From Candidatus Coprenecus stercorigallinarum (lineage in GTDB: Bacteria; Bacteroidota; Bacteroidia; Bacteroidales; UBA932), in NCBI GenBank assembly GCA_018711305.1, contig DVIL01000002.1, positions 1 through 35,112 of the forward strand: a DNA stretch of 35,112 bases, given 5' to 3'. Numbering within the stretch: position 1 is the first letter of the stretch; every line of letters begins with the position of its first letter. Under the pieces are notes generated by a model, which saw nothing but the letters and a program-made list of their open reading frames with translations, had not been told where the DNA came from and did no database searches. The position numbers and the translations under genes are program-made. Positions 17,842 through 26,702 of this stretch are shown here, in pieces.

Positions 17842-17872
17842 CAAAGGTAATTTGTTTTGAGGAGTTTTCAAA
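17842..17872 (-). promoter_or_regulatory. Complete promoter for the patatin operon
   Basis: On the minus strand, -33 TTTG (complement of 17869-17872) and -7 TACCTTTG (complement of 17842-17849) are 19 bp apart, a full Bacteroidota promoter. It is interleaved with the plus-strand promoter of the HdeD-like gene, so the two divergent promoters occupy the same bases. Confidence 0.7.
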
Positions 17873-17889
17873 ATCGTTTTGTATCTTTG
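17856..17889 (+). promoter_or_regulatory. Promoter for the HdeD-like gene
   Basis: A -7 TATCTTTG (17882-17889) has a -33 TTTG (17856-17859) 22 bp upstream. The last G of the -7 box is only 5 nt before the ATG at 17894, so the mRNA should be leaderless or nearly so. It overlaps the divergent promoter of the lipoprotein gene. Confidence 0.6.
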
Positions 17890-17893
17890 CAGA

Positions 17894-18478
17894 ATGAAAC
17901 CAACAAATGTCTTCTTCGACAGATCTTACGGATACGCGAGGGCCATTATTGCCCTCGTAGGCGGTCTCATACTCGTCATCTGGCCCGAGACCGTGAAAAA
18001 TTCCATAATGATCATACTCGGCTCGCTGATACTGGCCGTAGGAATAGTAAGCATTGTATTGTCATATACGGGAAAGTGGAGAAAGGAGAAGGTCCCGCTT
18101 CTGCTGCTGAATTCCATAGTGGATATCGCATTCGGACTGGTGCTGATCATCTTCCCGAAATTCTTCACCGGGCTGATCATGTTTGTGTTCGGCCTGATAT
18201 TGTTGATTTTCGGTCTGGGCGAGATTATCAATCTCTTCCGTACTGCCAAGGCCGTGCGCGTGCCCTGGCCTCTGTACATCGGGCCGGCTGTCACCCTCAT
18301 TCTCGGTGTGGCGATGTTCTTCTTCCCGGACAAGAGCGGGAACGCGCTTTTCGTCATATTCGGAGCGACGCTGCTGCTATATTCGATATCGGAGTTCGCC
18401 TCTACCTATACTATCCGCAAGGAGATGAAAAATGTTGAAGTGGAAATAGAAAAGGATATAAAACAAATAGAAGAATAG
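17894..18478 (+). CDS. HdeD/DUF308-like membrane protein
   Basis: A 194-residue protein with about six hydrophobic membrane segments between residues 15 and 175, grouped in pairs with conserved Gly, Phe and Pro-containing turns (VIWPE, IIFPKF, FFFPDK), as in DUF308/HdeD family proteins. A charged C-terminal tail follows (about 176-194, rich in Glu and Lys). The best-known relative is E. coli HdeD, linked to acid resistance; the role here is unknown. The start at 17894 is favoured over the TTG at 17879, which lies within the promoter. The stop directly abuts the 3' end of tRNA-Arg on the opposite strand. Confidence 0.8.
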   Translation: MKPTNVFFDRSYGYARAIIALVGGLILVIWPETVKNSIMIILGSLILAVGIVSIVLSYTGKWRKEKVPLLLLNSIVDIAFGLVLIIFPKFFTGLIMFVFGLILLIFGLGEIINLFRTAKAVRVPWPLYIGPAVTLILGVAMFFFPDKSGNALFVIFGATLLLYSISEFASTYTIRKEMKNVEVEIEKDIKQIEE

Positions 18479-18550
18479 TACCTCCGTGGGGAATCGAACC
18501 CCAACCAAGAGAACCGGAATCTCTCATTCTATCCATTAAACTACGGAGGC
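18479..18550 (-). tRNA. tRNA-Arg, anticodon CCG
   Basis: The 72-nt minus-strand sequence folds as a complete cloverleaf: acceptor GCCTCCG with CGGAGGT, D stem GTTT/GAAT, anticodon stem AGAGA/TCTCT with loop TTCCGGT (anticodon CCG, reading CGG), T stem TGGGG/CCCCA with loop TTCGATT, discriminator A. The first acceptor pair is G-U. CCA is not encoded. A TAAATTTG -7 element lies just upstream. Confidence 0.95.
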
Positions 18551-18560
18551 AATCGGACTG

Positions 18561-18568
18561 CAAATTTA
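18561..18568 (-). promoter_or_regulatory. -7 promoter element for tRNA-Arg
   Basis: On the minus strand this is TAAATTTG, an exact TAnnTTTG match, ending 11 nt before the first base of tRNA-Arg. No clear -33 element is seen; the position where it would lie reaches the fabD start codon. Confidence 0.5.
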
Positions 18569-18590
18569 AAAATAAAAACTGATTTTCGAC

Positions 18591-19451
18591 ATGACAGCTT
18601 ATGTTTTTCCCGGTCAGGGAGCACAATTTACTGGAATGGGCAAGGATCTCTACGATGCCAGTTCCAAGGCTAAAGAGCTTATCGACAGCGCTTGCGACAT
18701 TCTCGGATTCGATATACGCAGCATAATGTTTACCGGTTCGGCCGAAGACCTCAAGCAGACAAAAGTCACACAGCCCGCAGTATTCATCCACTCTGTAGCC
18801 GCAGCGGCGACTATCGGGGATTTCAATCCGGGCATGACTGCCGGCCACTCTCTCGGAGAGTTCTCGGCCCTCGTGGCCGCCGGGGCAATGTCTTTCGAGG
18901 ACGGTCTGCGTCTGGTGTATGCCAGGGCAATGGCCATGCAGAAAGCCTGCGAGGCCCGTCCTTCCACGATGGCTGCCATAATAGGTCTGCCGGATGATGT
19001 GGTGGAAAAGGCATGTGAGGGAATAGACGGTATAGTTGTGCCTGCCAATTACAACTGTCCTGGCCAGCTGGTGATCTCTGGCGAGATAGAAGCCGTAGAC
19101 AAGGCCTGTGCAGTCCTGAAGGAAGCAGGCGCCAAGAGGGCCCTCCGCCTTGCAGTAGGAGGGGCTTTCCATTCGCCCCTGATGGAGCCGGCCCGCGTGG
19201 AGCTTGCAGAAGCCATCAGCAGGACCGATATCAAGACTCCGGTATGTCCGGTATATCAGAACGTGGACGCCCAGCCGTCTGTAGATCCCGCCGTGATAAA
19301 GGAGAAGCTGCTGAAGCAGCTCACTTCTCCGGTGAGATGGACACAGACAGTGCTCAATATGCACCGTGACGGCGCGACTGAGTTTGTGGAACTCGGACCT
19401 GGAGCCGTCCTGCAGGGCCTTATCAAAAAATGTCTGCCGTCAGAAAAGTAA
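18591..19451 (+). CDS. fabD: Malonyl-CoA:ACP transacylase
   Basis: Loads malonyl groups onto acyl carrier protein for fatty-acid synthesis. The 286-residue protein begins AYVFPGQGAQFTGMG and has the nucleophile Ser87 in GHSLGE, Arg112 in the YARAMAMQ segment, and His194 in GAFHSPLM, matching the catalytic set of the family. It is separated from the fabH-fabG operon by the patatin operon, the HdeD-like gene and tRNA-Arg. No good promoter of its own was found in the 40 bp between it and the tRNA. Confidence 0.96.
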   Translation: MTAYVFPGQGAQFTGMGKDLYDASSKAKELIDSACDILGFDIRSIMFTGSAEDLKQTKVTQPAVFIHSVAAAATIGDFNPGMTAGHSLGEFSALVAAGAMSFEDGLRLVYARAMAMQKACEARPSTMAAIIGLPDDVVEKACEGIDGIVVPANYNCPGQLVISGEIEAVDKACAVLKEAGAKRALRLAVGGAFHSPLMEPARVELAEAISRTDIKTPVCPVYQNVDAQPSVDPAVIKEKLLKQLTSPVRWTQTVLNMHRDGATEFVELGPGAVLQGLIKKCLPSEK

Positions 19452-19491
19452 ATCAACACATATAATACAATAACTTTTAATTGTCTTAGTA

Positions 19492-22400
19492 ATGGCAAAA
19501 GAAAAAACATTTATCACCTGTGATGGTAATTACGCTGCGGCTCACGTAGCGTATATGTTCAGCGAACATGCTGCCATCTACCCCATCACTCCCTCCTCGA
19601 CCATGGCCGAGTATGTGGATGAGTGGGCAGCCTTCGGCAAGAAGAACCTCTTCGGCGAGACCGTAAAGGTCACCGAGATGCAGAGTGAGGGAGGCGCAGC
19701 AGGTGCAGTGCACGGCTCTCTCCAGGCAGGAGCCCTGACCACCACATTCACCGCATCCCAGGGTCTGTTGCTGATGATCCCCAACATGTACAAGATTGCC
19801 GGCGAGCTGCTTCCGACAGTGTTTCATGTGTCGGCCCGAGCTCTCGCGACCCAGGCCCTGTCCATTTTCGGCGACCATCAGGACGTGATGGCCTGCAGGC
19901 AGACCGGTTTCGCAATGCTGGCTTCTTCGAGTGTGCAGGAAGCAATGGATCTCGGTGCTGTGGCCCATCTTTCCACTATCAAGTCCAGTGTGCCTTTTAT
20001 CCATTTCTTCGACGGATTCCGTACTTCACACGAGATTCAGAAGATAGAGGTTCTGGATTCCGAGGCTCTCAAAGGAATGATCAGTGAGAAGGCACTTGCG
20101 GCATTCCGCAAGAAGGCCCTTAACCCCAACAAGCCTGTCACCCGCGGTACTGCACAGAACCCTGACGTGTATTTCCAGGCCCGCGAGGCAAGCAATACCT
20201 ACTTCAGTGCCGTTCCCGATATCGTGGCACGCTATATGGGTGAGATAGGGGAACTGACAGGACGCCATTATCTGCCCTTTGATTATTATGGAGATCCCGA
20301 TGCAAAGGATGTCATCATCGCCATGGGCTCTGTATGCGAGACCATCCGTGAGGTGGTGGACGCGCTTATGGACAAGGGAGAGAAGGTCGGCGTGATCACA
20401 GTACGCCTTTACAGGCCTTTCTCATCCAAATATTTCTTCAGGGTACTTCCGAAGAGTGTCAGGAGGATTGCAGTCCTCGACCGCTGCAAGGAGCCCGGAA
20501 GCGTGGGCGAGCCCCTTTACCTGGATGTCAAGTCTACACTTGCCGAGATGGGCGGAGACGCTCCTTATGTAATCGGCGGACGTTACGGCCTCTCTTCCAA
20601 GGACACCAGCCCTGCCCAGATATTCGCTGTATTCAAGAATCTCAAGCAGAAACAGCCCAAGGCAGACTTCACCATCGGCATCACCGATGACGTTACATTC
20701 AAGTCCCTCCCTGTAGGCGAGGAGATATCTCTGGCCAAGAAAGGCACTTACGAGTGCAAGTTCTACGGCCTCGGCTCTGACGGTACCGTCGGTGCAAACA
20801 AGAACACCATCAAGATTATCGGTGACCATACCCCGAAATACTGTCAGGGCTACTTCGATTACGACTCCAAGAAGTCCGGCGGCTATACCTGCTCGCACCT
20901 GCGTTTCGGAGACAGCCCCATCACTTCCCCCTACCTGGTATCCACACCTGACTTCGTGGCCTGCCATGTGCCTTCGTATCTGTACAAGTACGATGTGCTC
21001 AAGGGTATCAAGAAGAACGGCACATTCCTGCTCAACAGCCTCTGGTCCATGGAGGAGACAATAAAGAGGATTCCCGATCATGTAAAGCAGGTCATTGCTG
21101 AGAAGAACCTCAAGGTATATATCATCAATGCCACAAAGATCGCCGAGGAGATAGGTCTTGGCAACCGCACGAACACCATCCTTCAGTCCGCTTTCTTCAA
21201 GATCACAGGTATCATTCCCTACGAGCAGGCAGTGGCCTTCATGAAAAAAGCCATTGACAAGAGCTACGGCAAGAAAGGCGAGAAGGTAGTCAGCATGAAC
21301 TATGCTGCAGTAGACCGCGGAGCCGAGTACGAAGAGCTTACGGTTCCTGAGGACTGGAAGAACGTGACCGCACGTTTCCGTCCTGCTAATTTCGACCGTC
21401 TGGCACCCGAGTGGGTACGCAGCGTGGCCGATGTGGTCAATGCACAGAACGGTTATGACGTGCCTGTAAGTGCCTTTACGGGCGAGTATGCTGACGGCAC
21501 CATCCCTGCCGGTACAGCCGCTTATGAGAAGAGGGGAATAGCAGTGAGCGTCCCTGAATGGAATCCTGACAAATGTATCCAGTGCAACCAGTGCGCATAC
21601 GTCTGCCCTCATGCAGCCATCCGTCCTTTCCTCACTACCGAAGAGGAACTGGCCAAGGCTCCCAAGGCAGTCAAGAGCACTCAGGGTATCGCTGCATTCA
21701 AGGCCTACAGGTTTACAATGCAGGTATCTCCTATGGACTGCACCGGCTGCGGCAACTGCGTGGATGTATGTCCCGCAAAGGAGAAGGCCCTCGAACTGAA
21801 ACATCTTGCAACACAGATGGACCAGCAGCCTGTATTCGACTACATGCATGCCAATGTGGGCTACAAGGATACCGTTGCTCCCAAGACCCAGAACCTCAAG
21901 AACTCCCAGTTCTCACAGCCTCTGTTCGAGTTCTCCGGTGCCTGCGCCGGCTGCGGTGAGACTCCGTATATCAAGGCCATCACCCAGCTGTTCGGTGACC
22001 GCATGATGGTAGCCAACGCTACCGGATGTTCGTCCATCTACAGCGGCTCCTTCCCTTCATCGCCCTACTGCACTGACCGCAACGGCCGCGGACCGGCATG
22101 GGACAACTCCCTGTTCGAGGACAATGCCGAATTCGGTCTCGGTATGAGACTCGGAACCGAGCGCCTGCGCAACACAGTGGCAGAACTGATGAAGAAAGGT
22201 CTGGAGTGCCCCAAGTGCTCTTCCGACATAAAGACCCTCTTCGAGCAGTGGCTCGCTGAAAGGGGCAATGCCGCTGCCACCCGTGAGATCTGTGACAAGC
22301 TCGTTCCCATGCTTGAGGAGAGTGATTGCGAGTCATGCCGTGAGCTTCTGAACTACAAGGATTACATCCCTGCCAGAAGCCAGTGGATCATCGGCGGTGA

Positions 22401-23022
22401 CGGCTGGGCATACGACATCGGATACGGCGGACTGGACCATGTCCTGGCTTCCGGAGAGAATGTCAACGTCCTCGTCCTCGATACCGAGGTGTACTCCAAC
22501 ACCGGAGGACAGTCGTCCAAGTCCACACCTGCAGGAGCAGTGGCCAAGTTCGCCACCTCAGGAAAGAGGGTACGCAAGAAAGATCTCGGAATGATGGCCA
22601 TGAGCTACGGCTACGTATATGTGGCACAGGTAGCTATGGGAGCCAACCCCGCCCAGTACTTCAATGTGCTGAAGGAGGCCGAGGCCTACAACGGACCGTC
22701 CCTCATCATCGCCTATGCGCCTTGTATCAACCATGGTCTGCGCAATGGCATGGGCAAGAGCCAGAGGGAGGAGAAACTTGCAGTCGAATGCGGTTACTGG
22801 CATCTGTACCACTTCAACCCGGCCCTGGCAGAGGAAGGCAAGAATCCTTTCAGCCTCGACAGCAAGGAACCCGACTGGAGCAAGTTCCAGGATTTCATCA
22901 AAGGTGAGGTGCGCTACAGCTCCCTGCTGAAGACCTTCCCCGACATTGCCCAGGAACTCTTCGACAAGACCCAGCAGTTCGCACAGATACGCTACGAATC
23001 CTACAAGCGTCTGGCACAGTAG
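19492..23022 (+). CDS. nifJ: Pyruvate:ferredoxin (flavodoxin) oxidoreductase
   Basis: Oxidatively decarboxylates pyruvate to acetyl-CoA, passing electrons to ferredoxin or flavodoxin; a central step of anaerobic metabolism. The 1176-residue single-chain enzyme has domain I (FITCDGNYAAAHVAYMF, with YPITPSSTMAE), a ferredoxin-like domain with two 4Fe-4S clusters (Cys695, 698, 701, 705 and Cys750, 753, 756, 760), the proximal cluster cysteines (818, 821, 846, 1078), and the thiamine-diphosphate site (GDGWAYDIGYGG, TEVYSNTGGQ). All cluster ligands are intact. A near-consensus -7 (TAACTTTT, 19471-19478) lies upstream and a strong terminator downstream (23053-23096). Confidence 0.97.
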   Translation: MAKEKTFITCDGNYAAAHVAYMFSEHAAIYPITPSSTMAEYVDEWAAFGKKNLFGETVKVTEMQSEGGAAGAVHGSLQAGALTTTFTASQGLLLMIPNMYKIAGELLPTVFHVSARALATQALSIFGDHQDVMACRQTGFAMLASSSVQEAMDLGAVAHLSTIKSSVPFIHFFDGFRTSHEIQKIEVLDSEALKGMISEKALAAFRKKALNPNKPVTRGTAQNPDVYFQAREASNTYFSAVPDIVARYMGEIGELTGRHYLPFDYYGDPDAKDVIIAMGSVCETIREVVDALMDKGEKVGVITVRLYRPFSSKYFFRVLPKSVRRIAVLDRCKEPGSVGEPLYLDVKSTLAEMGGDAPYVIGGRYGLSSKDTSPAQIFAVFKNLKQKQPKADFTIGITDDVTFKSLPVGEEISLAKKGTYECKFYGLGSDGTVGANKNTIKIIGDHTPKYCQGYFDYDSKKSGGYTCSHLRFGDSPITSPYLVSTPDFVACHVPSYLYKYDVLKGIKKNGTFLLNSLWSMEETIKRIPDHVKQVIAEKNLKVYIINATKIAEEIGLGNRTNTILQSAFFKITGIIPYEQAVAFMKKAIDKSYGKKGEKVVSMNYAAVDRGAEYEELTVPEDWKNVTARFRPANFDRLAPEWVRSVADVVNAQNGYDVPVSAFTGEYADGTIPAGTAAYEKRGIAVSVPEWNPDKCIQCNQCAYVCPHAAIRPFLTTEEELAKAPKAVKSTQGIAAFKAYRFTMQVSPMDCTGCGNCVDVCPAKEKALELKHLATQMDQQPVFDYMHANVGYKDTVAPKTQNLKNSQFSQPLFEFSGACAGCGETPYIKAITQLFGDRMMVANATGCSSIYSGSFPSSPYCTDRNGRGPAWDNSLFEDNAEFGLGMRLGTERLRNTVAELMKKGLECPKCSSDIKTLFEQWLAERGNAAATREICDKLVPMLEESDCESCRELLNYKDYIPARSQWIIGGDGWAYDIGYGGLDHVLASGENVNVLVLDTEVYSNTGGQSSKSTPAGAVAKFATSGKRVRKKDLGMMAMSYGYVYVAQVAMGANPAQYFNVLKEAEAYNGPSLIIAYAPCINHGLRNGMGKSQREEKLAVECGYWHLYHFNPALAEEGKNPFSLDSKEPDWSKFQDFIKGEVRYSSLLKTFPDIAQELFDKTQQFAQIRYESYKRLAQ

Positions 23023-23052
23023 CAATCCGTCGTCAGGCGTAACCCCATACGC

Positions 23053-23096
23053 AGAGAGGCTGCTCCGAATCCGTATTCCGGCACAGCCTCTCTTTT
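23053..23096 (+). terminator. Rho-independent terminator after PFOR
   Basis: A 10-bp stem (AGAGAGGCTG with CAGCCTCTCT) encloses a 21-nt loop that can itself pair partly, and is followed by a short T run at 23093-23096. It lies 31 nt after the PFOR stop. Confidence 0.75.
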
Positions 23097-23119
23097 CATC
23101 TTCAATCTACAGTTTCTGC

Positions 23120-24022
23120 ATGATGAATATCAAAAGATTCACGACATATCTCCGCATCGCCCTTTTCGGACACGTGCTCAACTGGGTGTGGCGGCCCGGG
23201 GACATCCGGCGGTGTTGTCGGGGAGAGGTGACCCGCAAAGCCGTTCTGGACTACCTGCGGCAGTATGCGCCGTACATCAGCGACATCCCTGAGGACGCTC
23301 CGTCCGAACCCGAGCCCGAGAGGATTTTCTCCATCTGGCTGCAGGGCGAGGACCAGGCTCCCGCCATCGTCCGGGCGTGCTGGCGGAGCATCCGCCGCTG
23401 CTGCTCCCAGGAGCTTGTGGTCCTGGACGAGAAGACTCTGCATCAGTGGATAGAGCTTCCGGACTACATCATGCGGAAATGGAAGGAGGGCCGTATGCGG
23501 CCGGCGCACTTTACGGATATATGCCGGACGGAGCTGCTGCTCCGGCACGGAGGAGTGTGGATGGATGCCACCGATTTCGCTACGGCGTCCATTCCCGACT
23601 ATGTCATGAATGAGGATTTTTTCATATTCAGGAGCGACGGACGGCTCTCGGGTTCGTATGCATTTGTCCAGAACTGCTTCTTCAGGGCCCGCAAGGGCAG
23701 CTATCTGCTCAAGGTCTGGAACGAGGCTATACAGACCTACTGGAAGTACGAGGACAGTACCATGGACTACTATGTCCATCAGATGCTTTTCGGTCTGGCA
23801 GTGAGCTGCAATCCCAGGGCGCGTGCTCTCTTTGAGAGGATGCCGGCCCTGTCGCAGGACGCCACCCATGCCCTGTGGTGGGACTACAGGGACCGTCCTT
23901 TCAGCCGGGAGGTCTTCGATAGAGTGACCTCCGGGACATTTTTCCAAAAGACCGAGTACAAGTCCAGGTCGGCTTCGTCTCCGCTCCCCGGCAGTTTTTC
24001 GGATGTAATGCAGAGAATGTGA
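23120..24022 (+). CDS. Capsular polysaccharide synthesis-type glycosyltransferase (Caps_synth/GT32-like)
   Basis: A 300-residue predicted sugar transferase. The segment from about residue 68 (IFSIWLQGEDQAP) through HFTDICRTELLLRHGG to the metal motif DATD (Asp149-Asp152) matches the Caps_synth (PF05704) family related to GT32 transferases. The N-terminus has a short hydrophobic stretch (about 8-25) that may associate with the membrane. The frame extends upstream to 22946 inside the PFOR gene, but the ATG at 23120 (or 23123) lies after the PFOR terminator and starts a plausible protein. It is first of four glycosyltransferase genes whose stops and starts overlap. Acceptor and donor are unknown. 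Confidence 0.82.
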   Translation: MMNIKRFTTYLRIALFGHVLNWVWRPGDIRRCCRGEVTRKAVLDYLRQYAPYISDIPEDAPSEPEPERIFSIWLQGEDQAPAIVRACWRSIRRCCSQELVVLDEKTLHQWIELPDYIMRKWKEGRMRPAHFTDICRTELLLRHGGVWMDATDFATASIPDYVMNEDFFIFRSDGRLSGSYAFVQNCFFRARKGSYLLKVWNEAIQTYWKYEDSTMDYYVHQMLFGLAVSCNPRARALFERMPALSQDATHALWWDYRDRPFSREVFDRVTSGTFFQKTEYKSRSASSPLPGSFSDVMQRM

Positions 24023-24999
24023 TGGGCAGAACTCCGGCCATATCGGTTATAGTCCCAGTGTACAGGGTGGAGCAGTATATCCGCCGGTGCGTGGATTCGC
24101 TGCTGTCTCAGACTTTCCGGGATTTTGAGGTGTTGCTGGTAGATGACGGGAGTCCTGACGGCAGCGGGAAAATTTGTGACAGCTATGCAGCCTCTGACAG
24201 CCGGGTGAGGGTGCTCCACAAGGAGAATGGTGGTGTCTCGTCGGCCCGGCAGTACGGTATCGACCATGCTGTCGGGGAGTACACCATCCACGCCGACCCG
24301 GATGACTGGACGGAGCCGGAGCTGCTGGAGACTCTTTACCGCGAGGCGGTCAGGACAGAGGCGGATATAGTTTCCTGTGACTATGTGGAGGAGTTTCCAG
24401 GCAGGAGTGTGCTCAGGCGGCAGCCGGTCCCCGCAAGCCCGCGGGAATGCGTAAGGATGCTGCTGCAGGAGACGCTGGTCAGTACGTGCTGGCTCAGACT
24501 GGTCCGCAGACGGCTTTATACGGACTGGGGGATAACCTTTCCCGACTGGATGGGTATGTGGGAGGATATGGCCGTAGTACCGCGCCTCTATGCCCGCGCT
24601 ATACGTGTGGGATATGTCCCCTCCGCTCTGTACCACTATGTTCGGAATGTCAACCCTCATGCGGTCTCAGGTGATACGTCCTTTGAATCTATACTCAAGC
24701 GGGAAAGAGCGGTGGAGATACTCCACGACAGCTTCGGGGACGATCCGGAACTTTCCGGCAGCCTGCTGTACCTCAAGCTCAAGGTAAGAACAGCACTTAT
24801 CCTGGCCAGCGGAGGTCAGGCCCTTCTGAGCGAGGCCCTGAAACATTATCCCGAGTCGGACGTGGTGATATGGAGGCATCCGCGCCTGTCCTTTTACGGT
24901 GCGCTCTGCGTATGGCTCTGCCGCCTCCGCATGGTTCCGGTCGCCGGAGTGCTGCTCAGGGCCAGAGGTACATTCAAGTCCATGAAACGGAAAAAATGA
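24022..24999 (+). CDS. Glycosyltransferase family 2 (GT-A fold)
   Basis: A 325-residue transferase whose first 100 residues are a classical GT2 domain: SVIVPVYRVEQYIRRCVDSL, LLVDDGSPDGSG and the metal/nucleotide motif ADPDDW (Asp92, Asp94, Asp95). The C-terminal part contains EDM and is less conserved. A hydrophobic segment near residues 285-305 may anchor it to the membrane. Its ATG overlaps the previous stop by one base (TGATG); a GTG at 24019 is possible. It is likely used in surface-glycan assembly with its neighbours; specificity is unknown. Confidence 0.9.
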   Translation: MGRTPAISVIVPVYRVEQYIRRCVDSLLSQTFRDFEVLLVDDGSPDGSGKICDSYAASDSRVRVLHKENGGVSSARQYGIDHAVGEYTIHADPDDWTEPELLETLYREAVRTEADIVSCDYVEEFPGRSVLRRQPVPASPRECVRMLLQETLVSTCWLRLVRRRLYTDWGITFPDWMGMWEDMAVVPRLYARAIRVGYVPSALYHYVRNVNPHAVSGDTSFESILKRERAVEILHDSFGDDPELSGSLLYLKLKVRTALILASGGQALLSEALKHYPESDVVIWRHPRLSFYGALCVWLCRLRMVPVAGVLLRARGTFKSMKRKK

Positions 25000-26702
25000 A
25001 GAAACGTCACGCATATCTGATACTCGCCCATAAGAATCCGGGGCAGCTGCGCAGGCTGCTTTCCCTGCTGGATGATTCCCGCAACGACATCTATGTCCAT
25101 GTGGACGGCAGGGCTTCTTTCGGCCCGGAGGCATTGGTCGGTGCCTGCCGGAGGTCCGGTCTGTTCTTTCCTGCCCGAAGGTACAGGGTGCACTGGGGAG
25201 GGGTCAGCATCATGCGCAGCGAGCTGGCCCTGCTGGAGGCCGCTGTCTCAGGTGGAGACTACAGTTATTGTCATCTGCTTTCAGGAATGGATATGCCTCT
25301 GACAGACCAGGATACCATACACGCCTTCTTCGATGCGCACCATGGCAGGGAGTTTATCAATCTGTGGCCGATGAAGGCGGATACGGCAGACCGTTTCCAT
25401 TACTATACGCTTTTCCCCGAGGGAGCCCGCAATTTTCTGACACACTTTCTGAACGACTCGTTCAAGAGCTTTCAGAAGCTCGTGGGCTACAGTATGAACA
25501 AGGATGTGGAGTTCCGCTCCGCTTCCCAGTGGTTCAGTATCACAGGGGAACTGGCCCGCTACGTGGTATCCCGCAGGGACTGGCTGGAGAAGGTGTTCCA
25601 GCATACCTGCCTGTGCGATGAGATATTCCTGGCAACCCTGGTCTGGAACTCTCCTTTCAGGGACAGGGTGTGCACAGAGGACATGCGGCTGATAGACTGG
25701 AGCAGCGGGGGAGAGGGTGCACGTCATCCGTGGACATTCCGGCTCGGAGATCTGGACCGCATCATGAGCTCGGGCAAGTTCTGGGCCCGGAAATTCGACG
25801 AGGAGGTGGATAGCCGGATTATAGACGAGGTCTGTGCACGGCTTGCCGGAAGCGGGCAGCGGAGGCTCTTTCTAATGGCGGCCTACAACCCTCAGGGCAA
25901 GGTGGGTCCATCGCTGGAGGCATACGTACGGGAACTGTCCGGCTATGGAGATGTAGCCGTATGCATGGACAATACAGCGGAGTCCAGGGAACTGGAGAAG
26001 CTCTCTCCCAGTGTCATTCACGCCGAGGCTGCCCGTCACGGGGAGTATGATTTCGGATCATACAAGCGGGCTTTTGCGTGGGCTAAGGAAAATCTCACCT
26101 TAAGTGACTATGATGTGCTTTATCTTGTCAATGATTCCGTTTATGGTCCTCTGATGCCGTTGGACGGATATCTGGAACGTATGGAGGACCTTGGTGCGGG
26201 GGCTTTCGCAATGGTATACAATCCTCACAGGAGGACCCCGCACCTGCAGTCATGGTTTATAGGCCTTGACAGGTCGGTATTCCTTTCAGAATGGTTCTCG
26301 CTTTTTCTGGAAGGGGTACGTCCTTTGGCAGGCAAGGAAGATGTCTGCATGGTCTATGAGTGTGGACTGACCGGACTTCTTTCCGCTCATGGAGTCAGAT
26401 GCGATGCTCTGTTCCGTATGGCCGGCAAGGCGGTGTACAATCATGTGAAGTCGGCGTGGCAGGCCGGTATGCCGTTTGTCAAGAAGAGTGCCTTTACCAG
26501 ACACGGAGGCTCTCTTGGCCGTGAAATCCGCCATGTGCTGGAGCATGCGGAAGAATGTCATGTCGCAAAGGCAATACGTGAAGATGCCGAAGACTCCTTT
26601 GGAGAGGACTATGTCGGATGGCTGCTGGGAGGAACTGCTGTGGATATGGTCTTGCGATATATTTCCTATCTTAGTGGCAAAATAATTAGAAGACGAAAAT
26701 GA
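24996..26702 (+). CDS. GT14 (core-2/I-branching type) glycosyltransferase fused to a RgpF-like domain
   Basis: A 568-residue two-domain protein. Residues about 1-285 match the Branch/GT14 family (KRHAYLILAHKNPGQL, WGGVSIMRSELALL, LLSGMDMPL, SASQWFSIT, CDEIFLATLVWNSPF). Residues about 289-550 resemble the rhamnan synthesis protein F family (RgpF), with DFGSYKRAFAWA and DVLYLVNDSVYGPL. The ATG at 24996 is chosen because it overlaps the previous stop by 4 bp and matches the start of the downstream paralogue; the frame is open back to 24870. The next gene is a GT14-only copy that overlaps this stop by 4 bp. Probable role: adding branches and rhamnose-like sugars to a surface polysaccharide (inference). 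Confidence 0.85.
   Translation: MKKRHAYLILAHKNPGQLRRLLSLLDDSRNDIYVHVDGRASFGPEALVGACRRSGLFFPARRYRVHWGGVSIMRSELALLEAAVSGGDYSYCHLLSGMDMPLTDQDTIHAFFDAHHGREFINLWPMKADTADRFHYYTLFPEGARNFLTHFLNDSFKSFQKLVGYSMNKDVEFRSASQWFSITGELARYVVSRRDWLEKVFQHTCLCDEIFLATLVWNSPFRDRVCTEDMRLIDWSSGGEGARHPWTFRLGDLDRIMSSGKFWARKFDEEVDSRIIDEVCARLAGSGQRRLFLMAAYNPQGKVGPSLEAYVRELSGYGDVAVCMDNTAESRELEKLSPSVIHAEAARHGEYDFGSYKRAFAWAKENLTLSDYDVLYLVNDSVYGPLMPLDGYLERMEDLGAGAFAMVYNPHRRTPHLQSWFIGLDRSVFLSEWFSLFLEGVRPLAGKEDVCMVYECGLTGLLSAHGVRCDALFRMAGKAVYNHVKSAWQAGMPFVKKSAFTRHGGSLGREIRHVLEHAEECHVAKAIREDAEDSFGEDYVGWLLGGTAVDMVLRYISYLSGKIIRRRK

Noticed and set aside
18479..18550. Reading the tRNA as tRNA-Gly(TCC)
   Set aside because: Shifting the anticodon stem by one base leaves a weaker stem and poor D-arm spacing; the Arg(CCG) fold pairs perfectly.
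20422..21849. 475-codon open frame antisense to the PFOR gene
   Set aside because: Same shadow effect; the plus-strand frame contains intact iron-sulfur and thiamine motifs.
22946..23119. Upstream extension of the Caps_synth-type gene into PFOR
   Set aside because: It overlaps the 3' end of PFOR and its terminator, and the extra residues show no family similarity.
24870..24995. Upstream extension of the GT14-RgpF gene
   Set aside because: The paralogue next door starts at the residue matching the ATG at 24996, and that ATG gives the 4-bp overlap seen at neighbouring junctions.
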